Assembly (NCBI GenBank): GCA_002375985.1
Contig: DFNH01000027.1
Coordinates: forward strand, 16,711 to 80,710
Direction of reading: 5' to 3'
Source: Firmicutes bacterium UBA3572
GTDB lineage: Bacteria; Bacillota; Desulfotomaculia; Desulfotomaculales; Desulforudaceae
DNA: 64,000 bases
Made by a program: the position numbers and the translations under genes. How positions within the stretch are numbered: position 1 is the first letter of the stretch; each line of letters opens with the position of its first letter. Under the pieces are notes generated by a model. It had not been told where the DNA came from. It saw nothing but the letters and a program-made list of their open reading frames with translations, and did no database searches. Positions 43,180-52,506 of this stretch are shown piece by piece.

Positions 43180-43749
43180 CTAGAGAAAGCGAGCCAAAAC
43201 CAGCGGTGTCAGGTAAACCTCCAGCACGGCTGCCATCAGCAGTAGGGGGGCAATCACACGGAGCAGGAACCCGAGTCGGCTGCCTAAGCCCGGGACCGTC
43301 TTGCCTCTGAGCCGCTTGGCGGCCAGCGCGAAGGCGAAGCCGGCGGCCAGGAGCAGCGCCGGCAGTTCAACAACCCCGTGGGGGGCAATACCGGCAGCGA
43401 AAGCCAGGGGGTCAAGCCCACCTTCGATGAACAGGCGGGCCAGGAGACCGATCAGCGCGCCGTTTACCAGGAGTGTGAAGATGGTGGGCGCAGCAAAGGC
43501 CACGTGGCCGATGAGCACCAGGATGGCGGCGACCGACAGGTTTTTGAGAAAAATAAAAGCAGTCAGGGCCACCGACTGGTACTGGGAATCGACCTGGGTG
43601 GACCGTTCGGCGGCTCCGAGCAAGTTTTCCAGCCCCGGGCGGAGCACAGGATCAAGTTCCTGGGCGAACAGCCAGCCGGCGGCGATGCTGAGCACAAAGA
43701 AGAGGGTTGCGGCGAGAAAACCGCGGCGCAGGTTGGGCCTATTCGTCAT
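43180..43749 (-). CDS. Stage II sporulation protein M family membrane protein
   Basis: A 189-residue integral membrane protein with five or six helices and the SpoIIM/DUF95 signature GIAPHGVVELPALLLAAGFAFALA. In Bacillus, SpoIIM joins SpoIID and SpoIIP in the peptidoglycan-degrading complex for engulfment; other DUF95 members have unknown roles. ATG 43749 follows GGGGT on the minus strand. It is divergent from tepA. It may be SpoIIM itself or a paralogue. Confidence 0.82.
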   Translation of the reverse strand: MTNRPNLRRGFLAATLFFVLSIAAGWLFAQELDPVLRPGLENLLGAAERSTQVDSQYQSVALTAFIFLKNLSVAAILVLIGHVAFAAPTIFTLLVNGALIGLLARLFIEGGLDPLAFAAGIAPHGVVELPALLLAAGFAFALAAKRLRGKTVPGLGSRLGFLLRVIAPLLLMAAVLEVYLTPLVLARFL

Positions 43750-43854
43750 GGCTTTTACCCCGTGATTAATGGCTAGTTCCGGCCACAATAAGCCCTATTA
43801 AGGGTGCGGCCTATGAGGATGAGGATAACGAAAAACAGGAGGAATGTCAACGCA

Positions 43855-44625
43855 ATGGATGACTACCGCTCTTATTTCCCGCCCGCATCCGGGGTAAACA
43901 CGGGCAAACCTGCTCCGGACGAATCCAATAACCCTCCAGGGAACCGGGAGCGCCGCAGGGCCCGAACGTTGCGGGAATTCGGGACCCTGTCCATCCCGGA
44001 AGCGAAGAGCAATATCCATGCCCTGGTCATTGTCGGGCAAATCGAAGGTCATGTCGAGTTGCCAAACCAGAACAAGACCACCAAGTATGAGCATATTTTG
44101 CCGCAGCTAGTAGCCCTCGAGCAGCACAAGGATATAGAAGGGATAATGATTATCTTAAATACGGTGGGCGGAGATGTCGAGGCCGGTCTGGCCATCGCGG
44201 AGATGATCAGTTCCCTCTCCAAACCGACGGTTTCGTTGGTTCTGGGGGGCGGGCACAGTATCGGCGTGCCCATTGCGGTGGCTGCGCGCCGCTCCTTCAT
44301 CGCCGAGACGGCCAGCATGACCATCCATCCCATTCGTATTACCGGGCAGATTCTCACCGTCCCCCAGACTTTTGAGTATCTGGAAAAGATGCAGGACCGC
44401 GTAGTGCGCTTTGTGGTACGGCACTCACAAACCAGCGAAGAGCGTTTTCGAGAACTGATGTTCCGGACGGGGGAACTGGCTCGGGATATCGGGACCGTGC
44501 TGATTGGCAGAGAGGCGGTGGAGTGCGGGCTGATAGACGAGGTGGGAGGCATCGGTATGGCCCTGCAAACTCTGGAGCGGCTTATCGAGGACGATAAGGC
44601 CCGAAAGGGGGCGCCTTTGCAGTGA
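43855..44625 (+). CDS. tepA: ClpP-like translocation-enhancing protein TepA (YmfB)
   Basis: The 256-residue protein has the ClpP/crotonase fold: [40 protein letters not shown], the serine region [20 protein letters not shown] and [11 protein letters not shown]. TepA sits upstream of ylzJ and ftsK in Bacillus and was linked to protein export or spore outgrowth proteolysis. ATG 43855 lies 12 bases after AGGAGG, a long spacing; an upstream in-frame ATG at 43804 has no good site. The stop overlaps the ylzJ start. Confidence 0.9.
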   Translation: MDDYRSYFPPASGVNTGKPAPDESNNPPGNRERRRARTLREFGTLSIPEAKSNIHALVIVGQIEGHVELPNQNKTTKYEHILPQLVALEQHKDIEGIMIILNTVGGDVEAGLAIAEMISSLSKPTVSLVLGGGHSIGVPIAVAARRSFIAETASMTIHPIRITGQILTVPQTFEYLEKMQDRVVRFVVRHSQTSEERFRELMFRTGELARDIGTVLIGREAVECGLIDEVGGIGMALQTLERLIEDDKARKGAPLQ

Positions 44626-44843
44626 TCCTGTACACGCCGGCGCAGTTGGAACTGGTTTTCGGTGGGTCTAAGGAAACACCCAGGTACCGTACGGCGTTGG
44701 TGGACGAGATTCCCGTGCTGGTCCGGGAAACCGGGGCCGGGTGCGGCCGCATTGAGCGGATTTTAAGTACCGACCCTGCCGACTACCTGCGTTCGGAGCT
44801 TTCCCCGGGCACGCCGGTGGTTTTTGAGGCTTTACCGGATTGA
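44622..44843 (+). CDS. ylzJ: YlzJ-like protein
   Basis: A 73-residue YlzJ-family protein ([14 protein letters not shown] ... [21 protein letters not shown]) of unknown function, always found after tepA in Firmicutes. GTG 44622 overlaps the tepA stop by four bases, so it is translationally coupled. Confidence 0.88.
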   Translation: MILYTPAQLELVFGGSKETPRYRTALVDEIPVLVRETGAGCGRIERILSTDPADYLRSELSPGTPVVFEALPD

Positions 44844-44940
44844 TCCCGGACCGAAAGGATATCCGGCCCGCTTCGCGAAACCTCTAGTAGGTCTGGCGGT
44901 TCGCACCGGGTGAAGCGGGTTGCAGGGGAGGACAAAACTG

Positions 44941-45354
44941 ATGAAGGCGTATACCGAATACCTTTGGTTTAACACCAAGAAGCGCCGGGAGTACCTGAAC
45001 ATTACCAGGCAGGTGGCCGAGGCCGTCGAAAAGAGCGGCATCCGGGAGGGCATGGTACTGGTTTCGGCTATGCACATTACCGCGGGCGTGTACGTGAACG
45101 ACGCCGAGGATGGCATCATCCAGGACATCGATGCTATGCTGGAGCGGTTGGCGCCGTTCGGCGCGGATTACCTACATCATCGAACCGGGGAAGACAACGG
45201 GGATGCTCATCTCAAGAGCATCCTGGTACACCATCAGGTTGTACTGCCCATCACCGGCGGTCGCTTGGATCTCGGACCCTGGCAGCAGGTATTTTACGCC
45301 GAATTCGACGGGCGACGGCGGAAACGGGTCGTAGTTAAAGTGTTGGGTGAGTAG
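44941..45354 (+). CDS. YjbQ family (UPF0047) protein, second copy
   Basis: A 137-residue YjbQ-type protein: [58 protein letters not shown] and [24 protein letters not shown]. Relative to the copy at 35868 the conserved H-T-T-A is H-I-T-A and the protein is clearly diverged, so these are old paralogues. ATG 44941 has GGGGAGG nine bases upstream. Confidence 0.88.
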   Translation: MKAYTEYLWFNTKKRREYLNITRQVAEAVEKSGIREGMVLVSAMHITAGVYVNDAEDGIIQDIDAMLERLAPFGADYLHHRTGEDNGDAHLKSILVHHQVVLPITGGRLDLGPWQQVFYAEFDGRRRKRVVVKVLGE

Positions 45355-45386
45355 ACGGGTATAACGGAATTGGGAGGTGTTTCTCG

Positions 45387-45764
45387 TTGGCCCGGCTTTC
45401 CCTGGACGAGTTTACCGAACTGGCTGAACAACTAGTCGACGAAGTGCCCCCGCGCCTGTGCCGCGACTTGAACGGCGGGTTTGCCGTGCTCTCCGAGGAA
45501 AAGAGGGATCAGGAGTTTTTTATCTTAGGCGAGTACATCGAAGACGGCATGCTTGGCAATTACGTTGTTTTCTACTACGGCTCTTTTGCCGCTGTCCTGG
45601 GCGACGAAGCGCGGGAAATCTGGGAAGCCGAACTGCGGGAAACGATCTGGCACGAACTGCGCCACCACTTGGAGTCCCTGGCCGGGGTGGACGACCTAAC
45701 CCGCGAAGAGATGGAAGAGTTGGCGCGGTTCCGGGAAGGCCGACCCGGTGTACGTGAAGGGTAA
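45387..45764 (+). CDS. Metallopeptidase family protein (Zincin_1 / DUF1025)
   Basis: A 125-residue small zinc-peptidase-like protein. LDEFTELAEQLVDEVPPRL at the N-terminus, LGNYVVFYYGSFA, and the HExxH motif in TIWHELRHHLESLAGV place it in the MMP-like minigluzincin family. TTG 45387 follows GGGAGGTG. Biological role unknown. Confidence 0.85.
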   Translation: MARLSLDEFTELAEQLVDEVPPRLCRDLNGGFAVLSEEKRDQEFFILGEYIEDGMLGNYVVFYYGSFAAVLGDEAREIWEAELRETIWHELRHHLESLAGVDDLTREEMEELARFREGRPGVREG

Positions 45765-45815
45765 TTTCTAACAAAACTTGACCTCAGCCAAAGGAATATG
45801 GCTCTCTGGGTTTAA

Positions 45816-45829
45816 TAGGAATATTCCTA
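45816..45829. promoter_or_regulatory. Perfect 14-bp palindrome upstream of znuA
   Basis: TAGGAATATTCCTA lies 27 bases before the znuA start, and a related half (AAGGAATATG) occurs at 45791-45800. Its position suits an operator for a metal-responsive repressor (Zur-type or other). It does not match the Bacillus Zur box that I know, so the regulator is unknown. Confidence 0.5.
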
Positions 45830-45856
45830 AGTAAGACATTTGGGGGGGGTTGAGGT

Positions 45857-46900
45857 ATGCGGTTTAGGTGGGTCTGCGCGGGTTTTCTAGTTTTAATCAT
45901 GGCCTTTGTGTCCGGTTGCGGTGCACCGGACGTTACTCCTCAAACCGTTCCGGAAGAGAAAACGATGGTAGTGGCCACCATTTTTCCGTTGGCCGATGTA
46001 ACCCAGAATATCGGGGGCGATCGGGTCGAGGTGATTACTCTGCTTCCCGGGGGAGCCAGCCCCCACACCTTTGAGCCCACGCCGCGGCAGATGCAGCAGG
46101 TTTCCGGAGCCGACGTGGTGATTCAGGTCGGGGCCGGTCTGGACGATTGGGCTGATAAGTTAACCGAGGCTGTGGGGAGCGGTGCGATTATAGTAAAGGT
46201 TACCGAGGGTATGCAGTTGAGGCCGATTGCACACCGCTGCGCACATGAACACGAGGACGTATGCAGCCACGACCAAGAGCATCAGTGCGATCACAGTCAT
46301 CCAGCCGAGGACCGGGACGAGCCGGATCACACAACCGCCTACGGTGATCCGCACGTCTGGCTTGATCCGGTGCTGGTCAGGGACGAAATCGCGCCCCGGA
46401 TCGCCGCGGCCCTGGCTGCTGCCGCTCCGGCGGATGCTGATTATTTTGCGGCTAATCTGGAGTCCTTCCAGGGCGTACTGACGGCCCTGGATGAAGAGAT
46501 CGCCCGGCGGGTGGAACGGTTAGCGAACCGGCATTTTGTTGCTTATCATTCGGCCTGGAGTTACTTTGCCGACCGCTACGGGTTGGTGGAGGTAGCTACT
46601 GTCCAGGAAGCTCCCGGGAAAGAACCTTCTCCGAGCTGGATTGCTACGGTGGTGGAACTTGCGCGCGCGCACGGGGCCGGAGCCATTTTTGCCGAGCCCC
46701 AGTTCAGTACCCAGGCCGCGCAGGTGATTGCCGATGAATATGGGGGACGGGTGTTGATTCTGGACCCGCTTGGTGACGAAAGCATCCCCGGACGGGACAG
46801 TTACGTGGCGCTAATGCGGTACAACATTACCGAGATGGAGAAGGGCCTGGGCCGGATCAGTGCAGGCTTGGAGGCGGAGGACAGCCATGGCCAAGGATAA
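45857..46900 (+). CDS. znuA: Zinc ABC transporter substrate-binding lipoprotein
   Basis: The 347-residue cluster A-I binding protein has a lipoprotein signal (FLVLIMAFVSGC, lipobox Cys at residue 21), VVATIFPLADVTQNIGGD, the ligand His in GGASPHTFEPTPRQM, a His-rich loop (EHEDVCSHDQEHQCDHSHP) and later ligands in GDPHVWLDPV, FVAYHSAWSYFADRYGL and ILDPLGDE. The His-rich loop is typical of zinc-specific ZnuA. The permease and ATPase genes are not adjacent, so it is an orphan component here. A palindrome lies upstream. Confidence 0.92.
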   Translation: MRFRWVCAGFLVLIMAFVSGCGAPDVTPQTVPEEKTMVVATIFPLADVTQNIGGDRVEVITLLPGGASPHTFEPTPRQMQQVSGADVVIQVGAGLDDWADKLTEAVGSGAIIVKVTEGMQLRPIAHRCAHEHEDVCSHDQEHQCDHSHPAEDRDEPDHTTAYGDPHVWLDPVLVRDEIAPRIAAALAAAAPADADYFAANLESFQGVLTALDEEIARRVERLANRHFVAYHSAWSYFADRYGLVEVATVQEAPGKEPSPSWIATVVELARAHGAGAIFAEPQFSTQAAQVIADEYGGRVLILDPLGDESIPGRDSYVALMRYNITEMEKGLGRISAGLEAEDSHGQG

Positions 46901-47831
46901 GTTTGTGGCCGAGATCAGGGAAGGCGAAATGGTGGCTTCCCTGTTTCAGGTACGTCAAAAGCAACTGCAAAGTTTTAAGCACAAACCCGGCGTTTTCTTG
47001 AGTCTTTCCCTGGGTGACCGGACGGGTGAACTGGCGGCCCGGGCCTGGGAGAACGGAGAACATCTGGCCAGGCTGGTGGAGGTTGGGGATGTGGTTCGTG
47101 TGGAAGGGGAGGCCACTTCCTTTCAGGGCAAGCTCCAGCTCAATCTACGCCGCCTGACCGTGGTCACCGACGAGGACCTGGATATTGCCGATTTCTTACC
47201 GGTTACCCCGCAGGACCGCGATGCGTTATGGAATGAGATCCGGGCGGCCGTACAGGAAGTGACCGATCCGCACTGCCGTGCGCTCTTGGAAAGGTTTTTC
47301 CAGTCTCCCGACTTTCGGCGGGCTTTTTACCGTGCGCCAGCGGGCAAGCGTAATCACCAGCCGTATATCGGTGGTCTGTTGGAGCATACGGCAGGGGTAG
47401 TCCGGATGGCCCGGGCCGTGGCCGCCGCCTATCCGGGTGTGAACGCTGACCTTTTGGTCACCGGAGCCATTTTGCACGACGTGGGCAAGATTCAGGAGTA
47501 CACCTTTGAGCGTTCGATCGACTATTCAGATGCCGGTCGCCTTTTGGGGCACATCGTGCTGGGTGTTGAAATGGTCAGCAGGGAAATCGAAGCCCTGCCT
47601 GCTTTTCCTCCGGTGCTGAAACTCAAGATTCTGCATATGCTCACTAGTCACCATGGTTACTACGAGTGGCAGTCGCCGAAACGCCCCAAATTTCTGGAGG
47701 CCTGTATTTTACACCACCTGGACCTATTGGACGCGGAGATAGACAAGTTCAAGCGGGCGGCGGCTTCCGCCGGAGATAGCAATTGGTCCAGTTGGCGGCC
47801 GGAATTGGGGCGGTTTGTTTTTACTGGTTAG
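46887..47831 (+). CDS. yhaM: 3'-5' exoribonuclease YhaM
   Basis: A 314-residue protein (the same length as B. subtilis YhaM) with an N-terminal OB-fold (FLSLSLGDRTGELAARAWEN ... VVRVEGEATSFQGKLQLNL) and a C-terminal HD domain: YIGGLLEHTAGVVRMARAV, LLVTGAILHDVGKIQEY, LGHIVLGVEMV and LTSHHGYYEWQSPKRPKFLEA. YhaM trims RNA 3' ends. ATG 46887 follows GGAGGAC and overlaps the end of znuA by 14 bases. Confidence 0.93.
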   Translation: MAKDKFVAEIREGEMVASLFQVRQKQLQSFKHKPGVFLSLSLGDRTGELAARAWENGEHLARLVEVGDVVRVEGEATSFQGKLQLNLRRLTVVTDEDLDIADFLPVTPQDRDALWNEIRAAVQEVTDPHCRALLERFFQSPDFRRAFYRAPAGKRNHQPYIGGLLEHTAGVVRMARAVAAAYPGVNADLLVTGAILHDVGKIQEYTFERSIDYSDAGRLLGHIVLGVEMVSREIEALPAFPPVLKLKILHMLTSHHGYYEWQSPKRPKFLEACILHHLDLLDAEIDKFKRAAASAGDSNWSSWRPELGRFVFTG

Positions 47832-47887
47832 CTGTTAGGCACACGGTACCCGAATGTTATTATTCTTTTCGGAAGGAATGGGCGCAC

Positions 47888-48673
47888 TTGACTCTTTTTG
47901 AAGGGATCGTCATGGGTATCGTGCAGGGCTCGACCGAGTTTCTGCCGATTTCCAGTTCGGCACACCTGGTACTTGTACCGTGGCTCTTTGGATTCGAAAC
48001 GCCCGGTCTGGTCTTCGATGTGGCTTTGCACCTCGGTACCCTGACGGCCGTGCTGGCCTATTTCTGGCGGGACTGGCTTGTACTCGTGCGAGCCGGGCGC
48101 CGCGGGGTGGGGACACGTGAGGGGAAGCTGTTTTGGTTCTTGGTGGCGGCCACCATTCCGGGTGCCGTGGTCGGTTATTTCCTGGAGGACATCGTGGAGA
48201 CCACCCTGCGGGCGCCGCTATTAATCGGGATCCTGTTAATCGTGATGGGCCTGGTTCTCTACTTGGCCGACCATTACGGCGGTCAGATTAGAAAGCTTAT
48301 GGACATCCGTTTCAGCGACGCCATGTTAATCGGGCTGTCCCAGGCGCTGGCCATAGTTCCGGGCGTGTCCCGCTCGGGCATCACTATGGCGGCCGCCCGT
48401 GCGCGGGGCATCGAGCGGGCTGCGGCGGCCCGTTTTTCCTTTCTGCTTTCCACGCCAATCATCCTGGGGGCGGGCCTGATGCAATTGGCCCAGATGAATC
48501 CGGCCGACCTGAACCTGTCCTTCACACTTGGTGTGTTCAGCTCGGCAGTCGTTGGCTTCCTGGCCATCAAGTTCTTGATCGGCTGGGTGTCCACCAGAAA
48601 TTTCAATATCTTTGTGGCCTACCGCATTGTATTGGGCCTAACGGTCATCGTTATCGCTCTTTTGCGCGGATGA
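47888..48673 (+). CDS. uppP: Undecaprenyl-diphosphatase UppP (BacA)
   Basis: A polytopic membrane enzyme of 261 residues that regenerates undecaprenyl phosphate for cell-wall synthesis; its activity also confers bacitracin tolerance. Catalytic regions QGSTEFLPISSSAHL and PGVSRSGITMAAARARG are intact. TTG 47888 with GGAAGGA upstream gives the family start LTLFEGIVMGIVQG. Confidence 0.95.
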   Translation: MTLFEGIVMGIVQGSTEFLPISSSAHLVLVPWLFGFETPGLVFDVALHLGTLTAVLAYFWRDWLVLVRAGRRGVGTREGKLFWFLVAATIPGAVVGYFLEDIVETTLRAPLLIGILLIVMGLVLYLADHYGGQIRKLMDIRFSDAMLIGLSQALAIVPGVSRSGITMAAARARGIERAAAARFSFLLSTPIILGAGLMQLAQMNPADLNLSFTLGVFSSAVVGFLAIKFLIGWVSTRNFNIFVAYRIVLGLTVIVIALLRG

Positions 48674-48707
48674 CGGCGCGAGCGGCCGTAGCGGACCGCC
48701 CGGTGGT

Positions 48708-49184
48708 TTAGTGCAAAGATTTCTTGACCGCTTTCCGGTGTTCCTCCAGAAGCTGTCTGAGCGCTTTCTGGCGTTCTTCACTAAACAACTCATCCATAGT
48801 GAGCGTAAGGCCGGCTACCTTATCACTTAAAAAAATGGGTGCCACACTGCGGAGGGCCAGAGCAATCGCGTCGCTGGGTCGGGCGTCCACCACGGACTCG
48901 GAATCCTTCTTCAGGATGTGCAATTGAGCATAGTAAGTCCCGTCGCGCACGTCGTTGATTACTACCCGCGTGATCGCCCCGCCGAATTCGTCGCATAGAG
49001 TCTTTAACAGGTCGTGAGTGAGTGGGCGGGGGGTGGTGCCACCCTCCAGGGCGATAGCGATGGCGTGGGCCTCAAAATGGCCGATCCAGATGGGCAGTAC
49101 CTTGACCTCAGCTTCATCGACCAGCAACAGTACGGGGTTCATCGAAAGGTCGAATGCGATTTCTTTGACCTTAACCGGGATCAC
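48708..49184 (-). CDS. Bifunctional nuclease family protein (DUF151)
   Basis: A 158-residue BFN/DUF151 protein: VKEIAFDLSMNPVLLLVDEAEVKVLPIWIGHFEAHAIA, TYYAQLHILKKDSESVVDARPSDAIALALR and a C-terminal UVR-like helical tail (SEERQKALRQLLEEHRKAV). The family is proposed to have nuclease activity and is common in thermophiles. GTG 49184 is fixed by GAGGAGGTGAG on the minus strand. It is divergent from ftsK. Confidence 0.9.
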   Translation of the reverse strand: MIPVKVKEIAFDLSMNPVLLLVDEAEVKVLPIWIGHFEAHAIAIALEGGTTPRPLTHDLLKTLCDEFGGAITRVVINDVRDGTYYAQLHILKKDSESVVDARPSDAIALALRSVAPIFLSDKVAGLTLTMDELFSEERQKALRQLLEEHRKAVKKSLH

Positions 49185-49291
49185 AATCTCACCTCCTCGG
49201 CAGTGGAATAGACCAGCGACAGGCGGGGATGGATTTTGGCGGTTGTGGTTGGGCCTAAGCGGCGTTTGGTAGGGCGTCCGCTGCACTGTTT

Positions 49292-49330
49292 GCCTGGTAG
49301 TATTATACCAGGCTGCCTGATCCCAGACAA
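49292..49330 (-). promoter_or_regulatory. Promoter of the bifunctional-nuclease gene with an overlapping inverted repeat
   Basis: On the minus strand TTGTCT (49325-49330) and TATAAT (49302-49307) have 17-base spacing. The -10 lies inside a perfect 8-bp inverted repeat, GCCTGGTA (49292-49299) and TACCAGGC (49306-49313), with a six-base spacer. A protein bound there would block transcription, so this is a candidate operator; the repeat could alternatively form an RNA hairpin in the leader. Confidence 0.65.
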
Positions 49331-49383
49331 CGGAAAGGATTTTACAAGTATTTGCCGAAGTGTCCAAGGCGAGGTGGTAAACC

Positions 49384-51561
49384 GTGGGACTTTACGGCCA
49401 ATTGAAACGGGAAGTCCGTTACGAAATCCTGGGTCTGGTATTGGCCTCGGTCGCGGTACTGACCCTGCTCAGCTTGTACAGTAGTTCCGTGGGTGCGGTG
49501 GGCAGCCTGGTGGGCCGCGCATGCCGTATGTTGGCCGGAGAGGGGGCCTTTGTGCTGCCTCTGCTCGCCGGATACTGGGGTTTCAAACTCTTGAAGGAAC
49601 GCAACCCTGCCAGATACCCCGGAAAGATTTACGGAAGCCTGGTGGGTCTGGCGGTATTGGTTACCGTGCTTCACCTGGTGTTGGTTTCACCCGAGGGCAG
49701 CTTTCGGACTGTGGTCGGTGCCGGTCTGGACGGGGATGGAGGCGGTGTGTTGGGGGGTGTCTTGAGCTGGGTTTTGTTCCAGTGTTTTGGCTTGATCGGC
49801 AGCGGAATTATCTTGGTAGCCGCGGGTCTGGCGGCCGTCACGCTGTTCACGGAACTCCCCGTATCGGCGGTAGGTAAGGGTTTGGGGGCCAAAGTGGCGG
49901 TTGGAGCCCGCGGCGGCTGGAACCGCCTTCAGAATTATTTATTTGTGGAAGAACGGCCGCCGGTCCGGGCTGAGCCGGTGATTGTAGACCACGCCCCGGA
50001 ACGGATCGAATCGGAGACTTCCTTTGTGCACGATGAGCCCCGGGAACGGCGACGGGAGAAAAGGGAAGTTCCGGCACGGGGCACGCTGGGCGGGAAACCC
50101 CAGCAGGTTTGGGTGTCCGCACCTTCGTCATACCAGCCGCCGCCCGTGGATATCCTGTCTCGGCCTCGTGTCAAGGGTGGCGGCCGTAAGGCTGACGATC
50201 TGTCGGCCAACGTGCGAATCTTGGAGGAGACGCTGGAAAGCTTCGGTGTGAAGGCCAAGGTGCTCCATGTTTCCCGGGGTCCTGCCATTACCAGGTACGA
50301 AATTCAGCCGGCGGCAGGCGTTAAAGTAAGCCGCATCGTCAGCCTGGCGGACGATATCGCCTTGGCCATGGCGGCACCGGGGGTGCGCATTGAAGCTCCT
50401 ATCCCCGGCAAAGCGGCGGTGGGGATCGAGGTGCCGAACAAAGAGATTGCCCTGGTGCCGTTGCGGGATTTGCTGGAGTCCAGTGAGTACAAAGATTCGG
50501 TCTCGCGACTCACCCTGGCGCTGGGCAAGGACATCGCGGGCGTTCCGGTGATTGCCGACTTGGCCCAGATGCCGCACCTGCTGATCGCCGGGGCTACCGG
50601 TTCGGGGAAGAGTGTATGTTTGAACACCATCATTAACAGCATCCTGTTTAAGAGTAGCCCGGAAGACGTTAAGTTTTTGCTAATTGATCCCAAAATGGTT
50701 GAGCTGACCAATTACAATGGCATTCCGCACCTTTTGTCGCCGGTCGTCACCAGTGCCAAAAAAGCAAGCATTTCTCTAAAGTGGTTGGTGCGGGAAATGG
50801 AACGGCGTTACGAATTGTTTGCCGCGGCCGGAGTGCGGGACATTGGGCGTTACAACAGTCTGATTCGGGAGGAACAGGCAGGGGAAGAGCGGACGCACCT
50901 ACCCTTCATCGTCGTTATCATTGACGAGTTATCGGACCTTATGATGGTAGCGCCCAGCGAAGTGGAGGATTCCATTGTCCGGCTGGCCCAGATGGCCCGG
51001 GCGGCGGGAATACACCTCGTGGTGGCTACCCAGCGGCCCTCGGTGGACGTGATCACCGGCTTGATTAAGGCGAACATTTTAGCACGGATCGCCTTTGCAG
51101 TTTCTTCCCAGATTGATTCCCGGACCATTCTGGACATGGGGGGAGCCGAGAAGTTGTTGGGTCGGGGAGATATGCTTTATCTGGCCGCGGGGAGTGCCAA
51201 GCCGATTAGGGTGCAAAGCGCTTTTCTTTCGGACAAAGATGTGGAGGCGGTCATCGACTATTTAAAAAAGCAGGCTATCCCCGAATACGACGAGGAGATC
51301 TTTAACGGTTCCCACGAGGAGGAATCGGGCAGTGAGGATGAGCTCTTCCCCCGGGCGGTGGAGATCGTTGTGCTCACGGGGCACGCTTCGATCTCCCTGT
51401 TGCAACGGCGTCTGCACATCGGCTATGCGCGGGCGGCACGCTTGATCGACGCGATGGAGAAAAGGGGCATTGTCGGCGGGTTCGAAGGAAGCAAACCACG
51501 CCAGGTGTTGATGAGTATACAGCAGTACCAGCAGAGCTTCTCCCGGAGAGGGGAAAATTGA
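49384..51561 (+). CDS. ftsK: DNA translocase FtsK/SpoIIIE
   Basis: The 725-residue protein has four N-terminal transmembrane segments (about 20-165), a short charged linker and the RecA-like motor: alpha domain ([20 protein letters not shown]), Walker [16 protein letters not shown], Walker [14 protein letters not shown], and the C-terminal winged-helix gamma domain ([36 protein letters not shown]). It pumps DNA through the septum during division or into the forespore. GTG 49384 follows GAGGTGG. Confidence 0.96.
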   Translation: MGLYGQLKREVRYEILGLVLASVAVLTLLSLYSSSVGAVGSLVGRACRMLAGEGAFVLPLLAGYWGFKLLKERNPARYPGKIYGSLVGLAVLVTVLHLVLVSPEGSFRTVVGAGLDGDGGGVLGGVLSWVLFQCFGLIGSGIILVAAGLAAVTLFTELPVSAVGKGLGAKVAVGARGGWNRLQNYLFVEERPPVRAEPVIVDHAPERIESETSFVHDEPRERRREKREVPARGTLGGKPQQVWVSAPSSYQPPPVDILSRPRVKGGGRKADDLSANVRILEETLESFGVKAKVLHVSRGPAITRYEIQPAAGVKVSRIVSLADDIALAMAAPGVRIEAPIPGKAAVGIEVPNKEIALVPLRDLLESSEYKDSVSRLTLALGKDIAGVPVIADLAQMPHLLIAGATGSGKSVCLNTIINSILFKSSPEDVKFLLIDPKMVELTNYNGIPHLLSPVVTSAKKASISLKWLVREMERRYELFAAAGVRDIGRYNSLIREEQAGEERTHLPFIVVIIDELSDLMMVAPSEVEDSIVRLAQMARAAGIHLVVATQRPSVDVITGLIKANILARIAFAVSSQIDSRTILDMGGAEKLLGRGDMLYLAAGSAKPIRVQSAFLSDKDVEAVIDYLKKQAIPEYDEEIFNGSHEEESGSEDELFPRAVEIVVLTGHASISLLQRRLHIGYARAARLIDAMEKRGIVGGFEGSKPRQVLMSIQQYQQSFSRRGEN

Positions 51562-51706
51562 CCGAAAATAACACCCCGTGCTATAGTCTAGGGGAAAATA
51601 CGGGTACTGTTTCAGGTTTTAGTATGTTAAGTGCTTGGCAAAGAAGATGAGTCAACTTCTTAAGTACCGTAAACAATAGAAATAGAAATGAAATATAATG
51701 CTGTAT

Positions 51707-51720
51707 TTTAGCAAGCTAAA
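51707..51720. promoter_or_regulatory. Palindrome upstream of rodZ
   Basis: TTTAGCAAGCTAAA lies 54 bases before rodZ in the 213-bp ftsK-rodZ gap. A related TTAGTATGTTAA is at 51619-51630, and TTAGCATGCTAA occurs before the SASP gene at 59419-59430. It may be a protein-binding site or chance; the gap is markedly AT-rich and probably contains the rodZ promoter. Confidence 0.35.
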
Positions 51721-51774
51721 GTTGTTTCCGACCGGCGGTGCCGCAATCCGAGCACCGGCAAGGGAGGTGGGTAA

Positions 51775-52506
51775 ATGTCCCTCGGGAAAACCCTGAGAGA
51801 GGCAAGGGAAGGCAAGGGCCTTTCCCTTGAGGTAGTGGAAGAGGAGACCAAGATCCGTAAAAAGTACCTGTCGGCGCTTGAAAACGAGGACTACGAAGCT
51901 CTGCCGGGCCGGGTGTACGCGAGAGCGTTTCTTCGCACCTATTCTCGGTTTCTGGGATTGGAGGCCGACCCGCTGTTGGCCGAATTTGAGAAGGCCAATC
52001 CCCAGGAACCGCGGGAGACGCTGAGTGAAAACCGGCCGATCACTCCGGTGGGGGCGGGGAAAAGGTCCGGATACCGTGGTTTTTTACTGGTCGCCGGGGT
52101 GGTTGTTCTTCTCCTGGTTTTTAACGCCTTGTATGATGCGGTGCGGAGCGGCGGCTACCCGGCACCGACGGTGCCGCCTGAGACTGCGGTGGAGGATAAC
52201 GGCGCACCGTCTGCGTTAACTGACCCGGAACCGGAACCGGTTGAGGAGCCTACGTCTCCTGAGGGATTGGATCTGGTTCTTCGGGTTACCCAGAGTGCTT
52301 GCTGGATGCGGGTGGTGGTCGACGGCGAGGAGGCTTTCCAGGGAACGCTACGCGCCGGGGAGGTTGTTAGTTTTCAAGGCCGGGAAAGCATTAGCCTGAG
52401 ACTAGGTAACCCAGGCGTGGTGGAAGTAGAATTAAACGGCGAATCACTGGGTCCTCTAGCACCGGGGGGCAGGCCTATCGATCATGAGTTCCGCGTCGAA
52501 GGATAA
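51775..52506 (+). CDS. rodZ: RodZ-type helix-turn-helix membrane protein (YmfM)
   Basis: The 243-residue protein has an N-terminal HTH_25 (LGKTLREAREGKGLSLEVVEEETKIRKKYLSALE ... LPGRVYARAFLRTYSRFLGL), a basic linker, one transmembrane segment (GFLLVAGVVVLLLVFNALY, about 98-117), an acidic Pro-rich periplasmic linker and a C-terminal DUF4115 beta domain. RodZ links MreB to the cell-wall elongation machinery. ATG 51775 follows GGGAGGTGG. Confidence 0.9.
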   Translation: MSLGKTLREAREGKGLSLEVVEEETKIRKKYLSALENEDYEALPGRVYARAFLRTYSRFLGLEADPLLAEFEKANPQEPRETLSENRPITPVGAGKRSGYRGFLLVAGVVVLLLVFNALYDAVRSGGYPAPTVPPETAVEDNGAPSALTDPEPEPVEEPTSPEGLDLVLRVTQSACWMRVVVDGEEAFQGTLRAGEVVSFQGRESISLRLGNPGVVEVELNGESLGPLAPGGRPIDHEFRVEG

